From Tabrizicola_A sp965284335 (lineage in GTDB: Bacteria > Pseudomonadota > Alphaproteobacteria > Rhodobacterales > Rhodobacteraceae), in NCBI RefSeq assembly GCF_965284335.1, contig NZ_OZ260076.1: 64,000 bases of DNA, one strand, 5' to 3'. Shown in pieces: positions 54,561-63,276 of the stretch (position 1 is the stretch's first letter; each line of letters opens with the position of its first letter). The position numbers were made by a program, and so were the translations under genes. A model generated the notes under the pieces. It had not been told where the DNA came from. It ran no database searches and saw nothing but the letters and a program-made list of their open reading frames with translations.

Positions 54561-55811
54561 ATGCGCTATTCGGGGTTTCGCGTCATTGCTGAGGCATTGA
54601 CCGGGCATAAGGGATGGAAGCCCGTCTGGCGCGATCCAACCCCGCAGGCCGAATATGACTATGTCATCGTCGGTGGCGGCGGGCATGGTCTGGCCACGGC
54701 CTATTATCTGGCCAAGGAATTCAAACAGGCCCGCATCGCGGTTTTGGAAAAGGGCTATCTCGGTGGCGGCAATGTGGGTCGCAACACCACGATCATCCGC
54801 TCGAACTATCTTCTGGATGGCAACGAACCCTTTTACGAGTTTTCGCTGAAACTCTGGGAAGGGTTGGAGCAGGACTTCAACTACAACGCCATGGTGTCGC
54901 AGCGCGGCATCATCAACCTGATCCACACCGATGCCCAGCGCGACGCCTTCACCCGGCGCGGCAATGGCATGATCCTGAACGGTGCGGATGCTGAGCTTTT
55001 GAACCGCGAACAGGTGCGGGCGATGTATCCCTTCCTGAATTTCGACAATGCCCGCTTCCCGATCAAAGGCGCGCTGATGCAGCGCCGGGGTGGCACGGTG
55101 CGCCATGATGCCGTGGCTTGGGGCTATGCGCGCGGGGCGGACCTGCGCGGGGTCGATCTGATCCAGAACTGCGAAGTCACCGGCATGCGCATCGAAAATG
55201 GCCGCATCCGGGGCGTGGAAACCACCCGCGGCTTTATCGGCGCGAAAAAGGTCGGCGTGGCCGTGGCCGGATCGTCGTCCAAGGTGATGGCCCATGCCGG
55301 CATGCGCCTGCCCATCGAAAGCCACGTCTTGCAGGCCTTCGTCTCCGAGGGGCTGAAACCCTTCATCGACGGGGTAATGACCTTTGGCGCCGGGCACTTC
55401 TACGTCTCGCAATCCGACAAGGGCGGGTTGGTGTTCGGCGGTGACATCGACGGCTACAACTCCTACGCCCAACGCGGCAACCTGCCGGTGATCGAGGACG
55501 TGGCCGAGGGCGGCATGGCCTTGATGCCCGCCATTGGCCGGGCGCGGCTTCTCCGCACTTGGGGCGGGATCATGGACATGTCGATGGACGGCTCGCCCAT
55601 CATCGACAAGACCCATGTCGAGGGCCTCTATTTCAACGGCGGCTGGTGCTATGGCGGGTTCAAGGCGACCCCGGCCTCGGGCTGGTGCTTTGCCCATCTG
55701 ATGGCCAAGGACGAACCCCACAAGACCGCCACGGCCTATCGCTTCGATCGCTTCCTCAAGGGGTTGATGATCGACGAAAAGGGCCAAGGCGCCCAGCCGA
55801 ACCTGCATTGA
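54561..55811 (+). CDS. soxB: Sarcosine oxidase-type beta subunit
   Basis: Flavoprotein subunit that oxidises the N-methyl amine in the heterotetrameric sarcosine oxidase family; cytoplasmic. The 416 residues contain an N-terminal FAD-binding YVIVGGGGHGLATAYYLAK (about 34-52), NVGRNTTIIRSNYL, and a conserved GGTVRHDAVAWGYARG in which His182 is probably the site of covalent FMN attachment at the beta/alpha interface. The C-terminus has WCYGGFKATPASGWCFAHLMA. ATG preceded by GGAGG. First of soxB-D-A-G with 10-base and overlapping junctions. The true substrate may be sarcosine or a related secondary amine. Confidence 0.9.
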   Translation: MRYSGFRVIAEALTGHKGWKPVWRDPTPQAEYDYVIVGGGGHGLATAYYLAKEFKQARIAVLEKGYLGGGNVGRNTTIIRSNYLLDGNEPFYEFSLKLWEGLEQDFNYNAMVSQRGIINLIHTDAQRDAFTRRGNGMILNGADAELLNREQVRAMYPFLNFDNARFPIKGALMQRRGGTVRHDAVAWGYARGADLRGVDLIQNCEVTGMRIENGRIRGVETTRGFIGAKKVGVAVAGSSSKVMAHAGMRLPIESHVLQAFVSEGLKPFIDGVMTFGAGHFYVSQSDKGGLVFGGDIDGYNSYAQRGNLPVIEDVAEGGMALMPAIGRARLLRTWGGIMDMSMDGSPIIDKTHVEGLYFNGGWCYGGFKATPASGWCFAHLMAKDEPHKTATAYRFDRFLKGLMIDEKGQGAQPNLH

Positions 55812-55821
55812 GGGCACAGAG

Positions 55822-56106
55822 ATGATCATCAACCACCCCATCCTTGGCCCCCGTGACGCGCAGGAATTCGTCTATCTCGGTGACGCCAATCTCATCAACC
55901 GCCCCGATGGCATGACAGCCGGGATCGAGGCGTTTCACGACTACCTCTACAACCGCGACAACCCCGCCGGGGAGCACCGCGAGCTGTGGTATCACGAACA
56001 GGGTGATCGGTCCTGGCTGGTGGTCACCCGCAACACCGTGACCCATGAAATCCTGAATGTGGAATTGGCCCGTGACGTGGCCCGCGCACAAGGTCGCAGC
56101 AAATGA
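55822..56106 (+). CDS. soxD: Sarcosine oxidase-type delta subunit lacking zinc cysteines
   Basis: 94-residue delta subunit. In characterised enzymes the N-terminus reads CPxCG and, with a later His and Cys, binds zinc. Here the corresponding residues are HPILG (His5, Leu8) and WYHEQGD (His58 kept, Asp62 where Cys is expected), so all three cysteines are lost. The rest (RDAQEFVYLGDANLINRP, HRELWYHEQGDRSWLVVTRNTVTHEI) follows the family. Its last codons overlap soxA by 4 bases (ATGA). The operon position and conserved body indicate a real, expressed subunit of a divergent clade. Confidence 0.88.
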   Translation: MIINHPILGPRDAQEFVYLGDANLINRPDGMTAGIEAFHDYLYNRDNPAGEHRELWYHEQGDRSWLVVTRNTVTHEILNVELARDVARAQGRSK

Positions 56107-59051
56107 GCCAGTCTAACCGAATTAATGGCGGCCAGATCGACCGCTCCAAGACCTTCCGCTTCACCTTTGACGGGCACAGCTACACCGGCCACCCCGGCGA
56201 CACGCTGGCCTCGGCACTTCTGGCCAATGGCGTGCGGCTGATGGGGCGCAGCTTTAAATACCATCGCCCGCGCGGGCCGATCTCGGCAGGCTCCGAAGAG
56301 CCGAACGCGCTGGTGCATCTGCGCTCGGGCGCGCGGCAGGAACCGAACACCCGCGCCACGGTGGCCGAACTCTTCGATGGGCTGACGGCCACCTCGCAGA
56401 ACGCTTGGCCCAGCCTCAAGCTGGACGCGATGGCGATCAACGACAAGCTGAACAGCTTTTTCACCGCCGGGTTCTACTACAAAACCTTCATGTGGCCCGC
56501 CGCCTTTTGGGAGAAGGTCTATGAGCCGATCATCCGCCGCGCGGCGGGTCTGGGTGCGCTGACCAAAGAAGAAGACCCCGACGAATATGACAAGGGCTTT
56601 GCCCACTGCGATCTTTTGATCATCGGGGCCGGGCCTGCTGGCCTGATGGCCGCGCTGACGGCAGGCCGTGCAGGCGCGCGGGTGATCTTGGCGGATGAAG
56701 ATTTCCGCATGGGTGGCCGCCTGAATGCCGAAACCTTCGAAGTTGGCAGCATGGCCGGGGCTGATTGGGCCGCAGGCGTGGTGGCGGAACTCGCCGCGAT
56801 GCCGAATGTGCGCCTGATGAACCGCACCACGATTGTCGGCGCCTTTGACCACGGCATCTATTCGGCGGTCGAGCGGGTGTCCGATCACCTACCCGTGCCG
56901 ATGCCCGGCAAGCCGCGCCAGACGCTCTGGCGCATCTATTCCAAGCGGGCGATCCTCGCAGGCGGGGCCACCGAACGCCCCATCGCCTTTGAAAATAACG
57001 ACCGCCCCGGCATCATGCTGGCGGGGGCCTTGCGCGCCTATGCCAACCGCTGGGGCGTGGCGGCAGGCGACCGGGTGGCGGTGTTCACCAACAACGATGA
57101 CGGATTGCGGACAGCAAAAGACATGCAGGCCAAGGGCGTCGACGTCGCCGCCGTGATCGACAGCCGCGCGGGCGGTGATCTTCTGCCCGGCATCCGCCAT
57201 CTGCAAGGCGCGCAGGTGGTGGATTCTTCGGGCCGTCTTGGCCTGAAATCCATCACCGTGCGCAGCGCGAATGGCCAGACCGAAACCATCGCCTGCACCG
57301 CTCTGGGTGTCTCGGGCGGCTGGAACCCCAACGTCAACATCACCTCGCACCACCGCTCGCGCCCCGAATGGCGCGAGGATATCTCGGCCTTCGTGCCGGG
57401 CACGGGTGGCCCTGCGGGCCTGACGGCGGCGGGTGCTGCCGGGGGCGATCTGTCAACCCATGGCGCGCTGCGCTCTGGTCAGGCACAGGCGCTGGCAGCG
57501 CTGGCCGATCTGGGGATCACCGCCAAGGCTGCCGATCTGCCACAGGCCGAAGATGCGCCGATCAACGTCTCGCCGCTGTGGTATGTGCATGAGGGCAAGG
57601 GCCGTGCCTGGATCGACCAGCAGAACGATGTGACGGTCAAAGATGTGAAGCTGGCCCATAAGGAAAACTTCACCAGCGTCGAGCATCTGAAACGCTACAC
57701 CACCCTTGGCATGGCCACCGATCAGGGCAAGACCGGCAATGTTCTTGGCCTTGCCGTCATGGCCGAACTCACCGGCCAGTCGATCCCGGCCACCGGCACC
57801 ACCATCTACCGCCCGCCCTATACGCCCGTCGCCATGGGCACGCTGGCGGGCCGGTCGCGCGGCAAGGAATTCAAACCCTTCCGCCTGACGCCCAGCCACA
57901 AATGGGCCTCGGAGCAGGGTGCCATCTTTGTCGAGGTCGGCAACTGGCTGCGCACGCAATGGGTGCCGAAACCGGGCGAAACCACCTGGCGCGAAAGCGT
58001 CGACCGCGAGGTTCTGGCCACCCGCCGCTCCGTCGGCATCTGCGATGTGACGACACTTGGCAAGATCGACATTCAAGGCACCGATGCCGGGGCCTTCTTG
58101 GACAAGGTCTATGCCAATACCTTCAGCACGCTGGCCGTGGGCAAATGCCGCTATGGCCTGATGCTGCGCGAGGACGGCATGGTGTTCGACGACGGCACCA
58201 CCGCGCGCATGGGCGAGCATGAATTTGTCATGACCACCACCACCGCCAATGCGGTCACGGTGTTCCGCCATCTGGAATACTGCCGCCAATGCCTCTGGCC
58301 CGACATGGACGTGCAGATCATCTCGACCACCGAGGCTTGGGCGCAATTCTCGGTCGCGGGGCCGAATGCCCGCAAACTTCTGCAAAAACTCGTCGATCAA
58401 GACATCTCTGACGCCGCCTTCCCCTATATGGGCGCTGGCAATATCACCATTCAGGGCCTGCGCGGGCGGCTTTTCCGCATCTCCTTTAGTGGTGAACTCG
58501 CCTATGAAATCGCCGTGCCCACCCGCTATGGCGATGCGATGATCCGCAAGCTGATGGAGGCAGGGGCCGAGTTTGATGCCATCGTTTACGGCACCGAAGC
58601 CCTTGGCGTCATGCGCATCGAAAAGGGCCATGTGGCGGGGGGTGAGTTGAACGGCCAGTCCACCGCGCTGAACATGGGCTTGGGCAAGATGGTGTCGAAG
58701 AAGAAGGACAGCATCGGCATGGTGCTAAGCCAGCGCGAGGGCATGAACAGCCCCGAGGGCTATCGTCTGGTCGGCGTTAAGCCTGTGGACCCCAAGGCCA
58801 GCATCTCGGCGGGCAGCCATTTCATGGAAATCGGCGCGCCGGTGGAACTGGCCTCCGATGGCGGTTGGCTGACCTCCAAGGTCTATAGCCCGCATCTGGG
58901 CTGCGACATTGCGCTTGGCTATCTCAAGGCTGGCGATCAGAAGATCGGCCGCCGCATGCGCGCGGTAAACTTCCTGACCAAAACCGACACCGAGGTTGAA
59001 ATCGTCAGCCCGCATTTCTTTGATCCTGAGGGGGAACGTCTTCGTGGCTAA
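56103..59051 (+). CDS. soxA: Sarcosine oxidase-type alpha subunit
   Basis: Large subunit carrying NAD and the tetrahydrofolate site. It has 982 residues. N-terminal 2Fe-2S-like Fer2_4 fold (about 15-105: FTFDGHSYTGHPGDTLASALL, GRSFKYHRPRG) without cluster cysteines, as in the family. Rossmann domain CDLLIIGAGPAGLMAALTAGRAGARV (about 167-195), second pyridine-nucleotide region with ILAGGATERPIAFENNDRPG, and C-terminal GCV_T (aminomethyltransferase-like) domain from about 600, with YGTEALGVMRIEKGHVAGGELNGQ. Length is normal. Channels formaldehyde to THF in known members. Coupled to soxD and soxG. Confidence 0.92.
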   Translation: MSQSNRINGGQIDRSKTFRFTFDGHSYTGHPGDTLASALLANGVRLMGRSFKYHRPRGPISAGSEEPNALVHLRSGARQEPNTRATVAELFDGLTATSQNAWPSLKLDAMAINDKLNSFFTAGFYYKTFMWPAAFWEKVYEPIIRRAAGLGALTKEEDPDEYDKGFAHCDLLIIGAGPAGLMAALTAGRAGARVILADEDFRMGGRLNAETFEVGSMAGADWAAGVVAELAAMPNVRLMNRTTIVGAFDHGIYSAVERVSDHLPVPMPGKPRQTLWRIYSKRAILAGGATERPIAFENNDRPGIMLAGALRAYANRWGVAAGDRVAVFTNNDDGLRTAKDMQAKGVDVAAVIDSRAGGDLLPGIRHLQGAQVVDSSGRLGLKSITVRSANGQTETIACTALGVSGGWNPNVNITSHHRSRPEWREDISAFVPGTGGPAGLTAAGAAGGDLSTHGALRSGQAQALAALADLGITAKAADLPQAEDAPINVSPLWYVHEGKGRAWIDQQNDVTVKDVKLAHKENFTSVEHLKRYTTLGMATDQGKTGNVLGLAVMAELTGQSIPATGTTIYRPPYTPVAMGTLAGRSRGKEFKPFRLTPSHKWASEQGAIFVEVGNWLRTQWVPKPGETTWRESVDREVLATRRSVGICDVTTLGKIDIQGTDAGAFLDKVYANTFSTLAVGKCRYGLMLREDGMVFDDGTTARMGEHEFVMTTTTANAVTVFRHLEYCRQCLWPDMDVQIISTTEAWAQFSVAGPNARKLLQKLVDQDISDAAFPYMGAGNITIQGLRGRLFRISFSGELAYEIAVPTRYGDAMIRKLMEAGAEFDAIVYGTEALGVMRIEKGHVAGGELNGQSTALNMGLGKMVSKKKDSIGMVLSQREGMNSPEGYRLVGVKPVDPKASISAGSHFMEIGAPVELASDGGWLTSKVYSPHLGCDIALGYLKAGDQKIGRRMRAVNFLTKTDTEVEIVSPHFFDPEGERLRG

Positions 59052-59607
59052 TCACTGGAAAAGCCTGACCGCCTTGGGGCATGACGCGGCGGAAACGGTC
59101 CAGATCGGGCCTTATAAGATTGTCGAACGCTTTGACGTCGCGCTGGCCTCTCTGGCGCTGCGCCGGGGGCAGGACAAGGCCTTTGAGGCGGCGGCGAAAA
59201 AGGCGGGGGTTCCTCTGCCCGACGCTTCGCGCCATGCGGCAGGCAAGGTCTACAGCGCCTTTTGGACCACGCCCGAGATGTGGCTGGTCGAGGCCTATTT
59301 CGCCACCCATGAAGACATCGTCGCCCATCTGAAACCCGCCTTTGGCGACAGCGCCTCGATCACCGAACAGACCGATGCCTGGGTGCGCTTCGATGTGTCG
59401 GGCGAGGGGCTTGTGGCGCTGTTTGAGCGGCTGACAAACCTTGATCTGGCAAACCTTCCCGATGGCTTTGCCAGCCGCACGGTGATGGAGCATCTCGGCG
59501 TCTACCTCATCCGCCATTCGGCGAATATGGTCGCGCTTTACGGCCCGCGCTCCTCGGCGCAGGGGCTTTTGCATGCCCTTGAGATCACCGCAAAGTCGGT
59601 GATCTAG
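59044..59607 (+). CDS. soxG: Sarcosine oxidase-type gamma subunit
   Basis: 187-residue gamma subunit with the folate-binding GCV_T-like fold of this family. The GTG start at 59044 overlaps the soxA end by 8 bases (VANHWKSLTALGHDAAET); GGGGGAA lies upstream. Features are the AGKVYSAFWTTPEMWLVEA segment, VRFDVSGEGLVALFERLTNLDL and the terminal RHSANMVALYGPRSSAQGLLHALEI. Last structural gene of soxBDAG. No clear terminator before the regulator gene 172 bases on. Confidence 0.88.
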   Translation: MANHWKSLTALGHDAAETVQIGPYKIVERFDVALASLALRRGQDKAFEAAAKKAGVPLPDASRHAAGKVYSAFWTTPEMWLVEAYFATHEDIVAHLKPAFGDSASITEQTDAWVRFDVSGEGLVALFERLTNLDLANLPDGFASRTVMEHLGVYLIRHSANMVALYGPRSSAQGLLHALEITAKSVI

Positions 59608-59779
59608 CCGCGGTCGGTCTTGGTTCGTCTGACCATTGTGGTGCGGGTGGTTCCAGCGTCACATGCATGACGCAACGTCATGCATATCTGTCGCAGCTGC
59701 CCGGTCTTGATGAATGCGATGTTTCCTTATAGGAAAAATTCTCGTATGATTTGAGCCATAAGGCGAATGAGGCCCCGTC

Positions 59780-60439
59780 ATGGAAGACCTGCCCGACACC
59801 TCCGTTTTGCCGCGCACCAAGCCGGCCTTTGACCAAGACCCGCACCGGGTGCGCGAGATCACCGAGCGCAACCTTGAGGCCGCGATTGGCCGCGAAGTTC
59901 GCAACTTTCGCCGCCAGCAGGGCATGACGGTGGCGGATCTTGCGGCGGTGACCGGTTTGTCCATCGGGATGCTCTCCAAGATCGAGAACGGCAACACCTC
60001 GCCCAGCCTGACCACGCTTCAGGTGCTGTCCCATGCCTTTTCCGTGCCCGTGACGGCGTTTTTCCGCAGCTATGAGGAACGGCGCGAGGCGCAGCACGTC
60101 AAGGCGGGCGCGCATCTTGAAATCGAACGGCGCGGCACGCGGGCAGGGCATCAATACAACCTTCTCGGCCATATCGGTTCCAACTCCTCGGGCGTGGTGG
60201 TCGAGCCCTATCTCATCACCCTGACCACCGAAAGCGACACCTTCCCCGCCTTTCAACACGAGGGGTTGGAACTGCTTTACATGCTGGAAGGCGAGGTCGA
60301 TTACCGCCACGGCGACCAAGTCTATCCACTGAAACCGGGAGACACGCTGTTTTTCGATGCCGACGCGCCGCATGGGCCCGAAGTGCTGGTCAAACTCCCC
60401 GCGCGTTACCTGTCGATCATCTCCTATCCGCAGGGGTGA
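59780..60439 (+). CDS. XRE-family regulator with C-terminal cupin domain
   Basis: 219-residue transcription factor. The helix-turn-helix is in VRNFRRQQGMTVADLAAVTGLSIGMLSKIENGNTSPSLTTLQVLSHAF (about 38-85). A cupin_2 effector domain follows: FQHEGLELLYMLEGEVDYRHGDQVYPLKPGDTLFFDADAPHGPE (about 160-205). Such PuuR-type regulators control amine, polyamine and amino-acid genes by binding a small ligand in the cupin. Being next to soxBDAG on the same strand, it is the likely local regulator. Its stop overlaps the start of a tandem repeat. The 172 bases upstream hold AT-rich sequence (TTCCTTATAGGAAAAATTC), a candidate operator with TTCCTTATAGGAA palindromy near 59723-59735. Confidence 0.88.
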   Translation: MEDLPDTSVLPRTKPAFDQDPHRVREITERNLEAAIGREVRNFRRQQGMTVADLAAVTGLSIGMLSKIENGNTSPSLTTLQVLSHAFSVPVTAFFRSYEERREAQHVKAGAHLEIERRGTRAGHQYNLLGHIGSNSSGVVVEPYLITLTTESDTFPAFQHEGLELLYMLEGEVDYRHGDQVYPLKPGDTLFFDADAPHGPEVLVKLPARYLSIISYPQG

Positions 60440-60583
60440 GGCGGATCAGAAAACAGTCCAGTGGACTGTTTTCCCGCCGAACGCCCGAGCACGCCTGCGA
60501 GGGCCGGAAGAGGCGGATCAGAAAACAGTCCAGTGGACTGTTTTCCTGGCCAGAACGCCCGAGCACACCTGCGAGGGCCGGGC
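60438..60583. repeat. Two tandem copies (~73 bases) of a palindromic intergenic repeat
   Basis: Copies at about 60438-60509 and 60510-60583 start GAGGCGGATCAG. Each holds a perfect 11-bp palindrome (GAAAACAGTCC and GGACTGTTTTC around AGT) and ends with CGCCCGAGCAC-x-CCTGCGAGGGCCGG. They differ in a short segment (CCCGCCGA versus CCTGGCCAGA) and one base (GCACGCC/GCACACC). The first copy overlaps the XRE gene stop codon. It is a REP-like family typical of Rhodobacteraceae. Confidence 0.85.
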
Positions 60584-60654
60584 CGTTCTTCGTCGCACGT
60601 TCGTGCGCTCATCGCTGGGCCGCGCTCCGATGAGGGTCGAAGACCCCGAAGAGG

Positions 60655-60933
60655 TCAGCGCCGATCGCGCTCCCAGATCGCGCGGCGCAGACGGGCTGTG
60701 CGATAGGCATCCATCATCGCAATCGCCCAGACAAACAGCGCCCCCGCCATCTTGCCGACGAAAGACACCTCAGGCGCGGCGGTTTTCAGCGTAAAGGCCC
60801 CCAAGAGCAGCGCGAAGAATACAAAGGTCAGCCCGCGCACGGGCTGGCGGTTCATCACTTGGCCCATGCCGGGCAAAAGCGTGGCGATTGCCAGCACAAG
60901 ATGCGGGTGCGGGGGGGCTTTTGCAGCACTCAT
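60655..60933 (-). CDS. Small membrane protein, unknown function
   Basis: 92 residues with probably two or three membrane helices (LVLAIATLLPGMGQVMN, LTFVFFALLLGAFTL, MAGALFVWAIAMMDAY) and a short basic C-terminus. PGMGQVMNRQPVRGL resembles the PGxGQxYNGQxxRGL motif of TM2-like/DUF5683 proteins, but the match is partial. Its ATG overlaps the stop of the upstream gene (ATGA), so the pair is co-translated. No function known. Confidence 0.7.
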   Translation of the reverse strand: MSAAKAPPHPHLVLAIATLLPGMGQVMNRQPVRGLTFVFFALLLGAFTLKTAAPEVSFVGKMAGALFVWAIAMMDAYRTARLRRAIWERDRR

Positions 60934-61598
60934 GGGACGGCCTTTGTCAGGGTTTGGCGCAGGGCCAAGAGGGTGTCGATCAAGGGGATCAGCCGTTCGG
61001 CCCCCAAGGGGGCCATGCCCACCTCAGAATCGCGGAAAATCAAGAACCGCCCCCGTTCGGCCTCATCGGCCAGGATCACAAGCCGCAAGCCTTTGGGTGA
61101 AATCACCAGTTCTTTCACCTTGGGATCGGCAAACACCGCCAGATGCGGCGCGATCAGCTCCAGCGGCGGCACGCCGCTGGCGTCATCGCTGCGCAGCCCA
61201 GTGCCGTCGGGCAGCAGGCTGGGGCAGGGCAGCGATTGCGGCAGGTTGGGAAAATGGGAAAACGGCTCGTTCCCAATGGGGCGGGCCATGATGTCGAGCG
61301 TAGCCCTCACCGGCATCGGCGCAGGCAGCGTCAGCATCACCCAAAGCGCGGGCAGCTTGCGAAAGGTCAGGCTGTCGGGGATGGCCTGCAAATCAAAGGC
61401 CGTCTCCTCCACATGGGCGGTGATCCGAGGAAAGCCGGTGGGCTCGATACGGGTGGTGACACGGGTGAAAAGGGGCATAACGCTGCGAAAATAGCCCGAC
61501 CGCGCAGCTTTACGGGTCATATAGGCCGCAGCCGTTGTCCAAGCCAGCCAAAGGGCAGTTGCCCCAAGGGCGGCGGCAAGAAGGGAAAGAGAGGTCAT
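60930..61598 (-). CDS. Membrane-anchored protein of unknown function
   Basis: 222 residues. One N-terminal membrane helix (LSLLAAALGATALWLAWTTAAAYM) is followed by a soluble domain of about 190 residues rich in Pro, Leu and Arg (AHVEETAFDLQAIPDSLTF, LVISPKGLRLVILADEAERGRFLIF). No motif was recognised. ATG at 61598, preceded by GAGAGG. It overlaps the small membrane protein gene downstream. The APC permease ends 54 bases upstream behind a perfect 12-bp hairpin, so this pair is probably a separate unit. Confidence 0.7.
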   Translation of the reverse strand: MTSLSLLAAALGATALWLAWTTAAAYMTRKAARSGYFRSVMPLFTRVTTRIEPTGFPRITAHVEETAFDLQAIPDSLTFRKLPALWVMLTLPAPMPVRATLDIMARPIGNEPFSHFPNLPQSLPCPSLLPDGTGLRSDDASGVPPLELIAPHLAVFADPKVKELVISPKGLRLVILADEAERGRFLIFRDSEVGMAPLGAERLIPLIDTLLALRQTLTKAVP

Positions 61599-61613
61599 CG
61601 GGCACTTTCAAGA

Positions 61614-61644
61614 CGCTGGCCCGCCCATTGCAGGCGGGCCAGCG
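61614..61644 (-). terminator. 12-bp perfect hairpin after the APC permease gene
   Basis: CGCTGGCCCGCC and GGCGGGCCAGCG with a 7-base loop, 8 bases after the permease stop. There is no long T-run on the minus strand, so it is a terminator or mRNA-stabilising stem. Confidence 0.6.
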
Positions 61645-61652
61645 AGGAAGGG

Positions 61653-63089
61653 TCAATAGCCCTGCGGCTTTGGCCAAGGCATGGTGAACTGCGCACCACG
61701 GTTCACAAAGCGATAGCGCCAGAAGTGGAACCACAGCGACACCACGATGTAGAACCCGATCATCGCGACAAGCTGGGTGCCATAGCCCAAGAACACCGCA
61801 AAGAAGGTGATCCCGCACAGGCACAACAGCACAATCGCCGGGATCGGGTGGAACGGGTGTTCATAGCCGCGCTTGATAGTGCCCATGGGCCACTTCTTGC
61901 GGAACATCAGGATGTTCAGCGGCATGAAAGTATAGCCCAAAAGCCCAGACAGGATCGAGAAGGTGATCACCTGATCCAGCGGCGCGCCCAAGGCAAAGAT
62001 CAGCGCGATCGGCACCAAGAACACAATGGCGCGATAGGGCGTGCGGTATTGCGGATGCACCGCGCCGAACCATGCGGGCAGATACTTGTCCCGACCCAGC
62101 GCAAACCATGCGCGCGAGGCATCGTTGATACAGCCATTGGCGCTGGCAAGGGTGGCAAACAGCGTGCCAAAGCCCAAGAACCACACCAGCGCATTTGATC
62201 CCGACAAGCGTGCGGTATCAAACAACGGCGCGACCGATCCGCTCACACCATCGCCCAGAAACTCCCACGGCAGCACGCCCGAACAGACATACCACGTCAA
62301 CGTCGCGGCAATCAGCAGGGTCATGATCCCGGCCAGCGTGCCAAAGGGCAACGCGCGTGCAGGCGAGCGCACCTCTTCGGCGGCCTGCGTCGTGCCTTCG
62401 ATGCCGAGATAGAACCACAGACCAAAGTGCATCGCCGCCAGAACGCCGATCCAACCATAGGGCAGCTCATGGCCCTCAAACAGCGCCGCATGCTGCATGA
62501 TCCCGCCGCCCAGAATGCCGCTGGTCGACAAGAACAACACGATGATCGCACAAAAGGCGATGGCGGTGATGACAAGGTTAAAGGTCAGCGTCGCCAAAAC
62601 CCCGCGATAGTTCAGCCAGGCCAGGAACATGATGACCAAGATGATGAACGGACGCTGATCCAACTCGCCACTATAGCCGGTCATCGTCGCCACGACCGAA
62701 ATCAGATAGCCCGCCGTGATCGCATTGGCCGCCTCTAGCATGGTATAGGCGAACACAAGGTAAAGCCCGACGTTAAACGCCATCAGCGGGCCGATGATAT
62801 GCTTGGCTTGGGTATACTGGCCCCCCGCCGCCGCAACGGTCGAGGTTACCTCGGAATCGATCATAGCCACGCAAGAATACAAGATCCCCGCGAACCAGCA
62901 GGCCATAAGGGCGGCATAGGCCCCGCCTTTGCCCACGGCAAAGTTCCAGCCCATATATTCGCCGACCAGAACGATACCAACGCCCAGCGCCCAAACATGG
63001 GCCGGGCCAAGAACGCGCAACAAACCAACCTTGGTGCCATGCGGCCCCATGCCGTCGCGCTCCGACGATGTGATGTCAAAATCTGCCAT
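61653..63089 (-). CDS. APC-superfamily amino acid/ethanolamine permease
   Basis: 478-residue transporter with about 12 predicted helices. The first conserved APC segment is RVLGPAHVWALGVGIVLVGEYMGWNFAVGKGG, followed by the helix 3 region AAAGGQYTQAKHIIGPLMAF, LGIEGTTQAAEEVRSPARALPFGTLAG (the conserved helix 6-loop of the family) and YRTPYRAIVFLVPIAL. The GEYMGWN start is typical of the ethanolamine transporter (EAT) subfamily, which carries ethanolamine or related small amines. It is the last gene of a four-gene set with three small membrane proteins upstream; whether they are subunits is unknown. No substrate gene lies next to it except the amine-oxidase operon about 2 kb away. Confidence 0.85.
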   Translation of the reverse strand: MADFDITSSERDGMGPHGTKVGLLRVLGPAHVWALGVGIVLVGEYMGWNFAVGKGGAYAALMACWFAGILYSCVAMIDSEVTSTVAAAGGQYTQAKHIIGPLMAFNVGLYLVFAYTMLEAANAITAGYLISVVATMTGYSGELDQRPFIILVIMFLAWLNYRGVLATLTFNLVITAIAFCAIIVLFLSTSGILGGGIMQHAALFEGHELPYGWIGVLAAMHFGLWFYLGIEGTTQAAEEVRSPARALPFGTLAGIMTLLIAATLTWYVCSGVLPWEFLGDGVSGSVAPLFDTARLSGSNALVWFLGFGTLFATLASANGCINDASRAWFALGRDKYLPAWFGAVHPQYRTPYRAIVFLVPIALIFALGAPLDQVITFSILSGLLGYTFMPLNILMFRKKWPMGTIKRGYEHPFHPIPAIVLLCLCGITFFAVFLGYGTQLVAMIGFYIVVSLWFHFWRYRFVNRGAQFTMPWPKPQGY

Positions 63090-63096
63090 GATGCGT

Positions 63097-63267
63097 TTAC
63101 CCTTTGTGGGATTCTTCGGTCATGGCCTCAAGCTCGCCTTCGCGCGAGGAGGTCAGGACATCTTCGGAATAGGTGCTGTCGGTCTTGAACCAATCCACCA
63201 CCATGTGAAGGCCAAGCAGGGCCGCAAGACCCCAGGCCGCGTATTCGATGTAATTCCAGGTTTCCAT
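63097..63267 (-). CDS. 56-residue single-helix membrane protein upstream of the APC permease
   Basis: Reads METWNYIEYAAWGLAALLGL then HMVVDWFKTDSTYSEDVLT and SREGELEAMTEESHKG. There is one predicted N-terminal membrane helix (about 8-25), then an acidic, hydrophilic tail. ATG at 63265-63267, GGGGGC upstream; it ends 7 bases before the permease ATG, so it is tightly coupled. The frame, spacing and composition support a real gene despite its size. No family was recognised; an accessory subunit of the permease is the obvious guess. Confidence 0.72.
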   Translation of the reverse strand: METWNYIEYAAWGLAALLGLHMVVDWFKTDSTYSEDVLTSSREGELEAMTEESHKG

Positions 63268-63276
63268 CGCAGCCCC

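Noticed and set aside
60438..60583. Possible CRISPR array
   Set aside because: Only two adjacent copies with no spacers; the palindrome and position after a stop codon fit a REP-like repeat.
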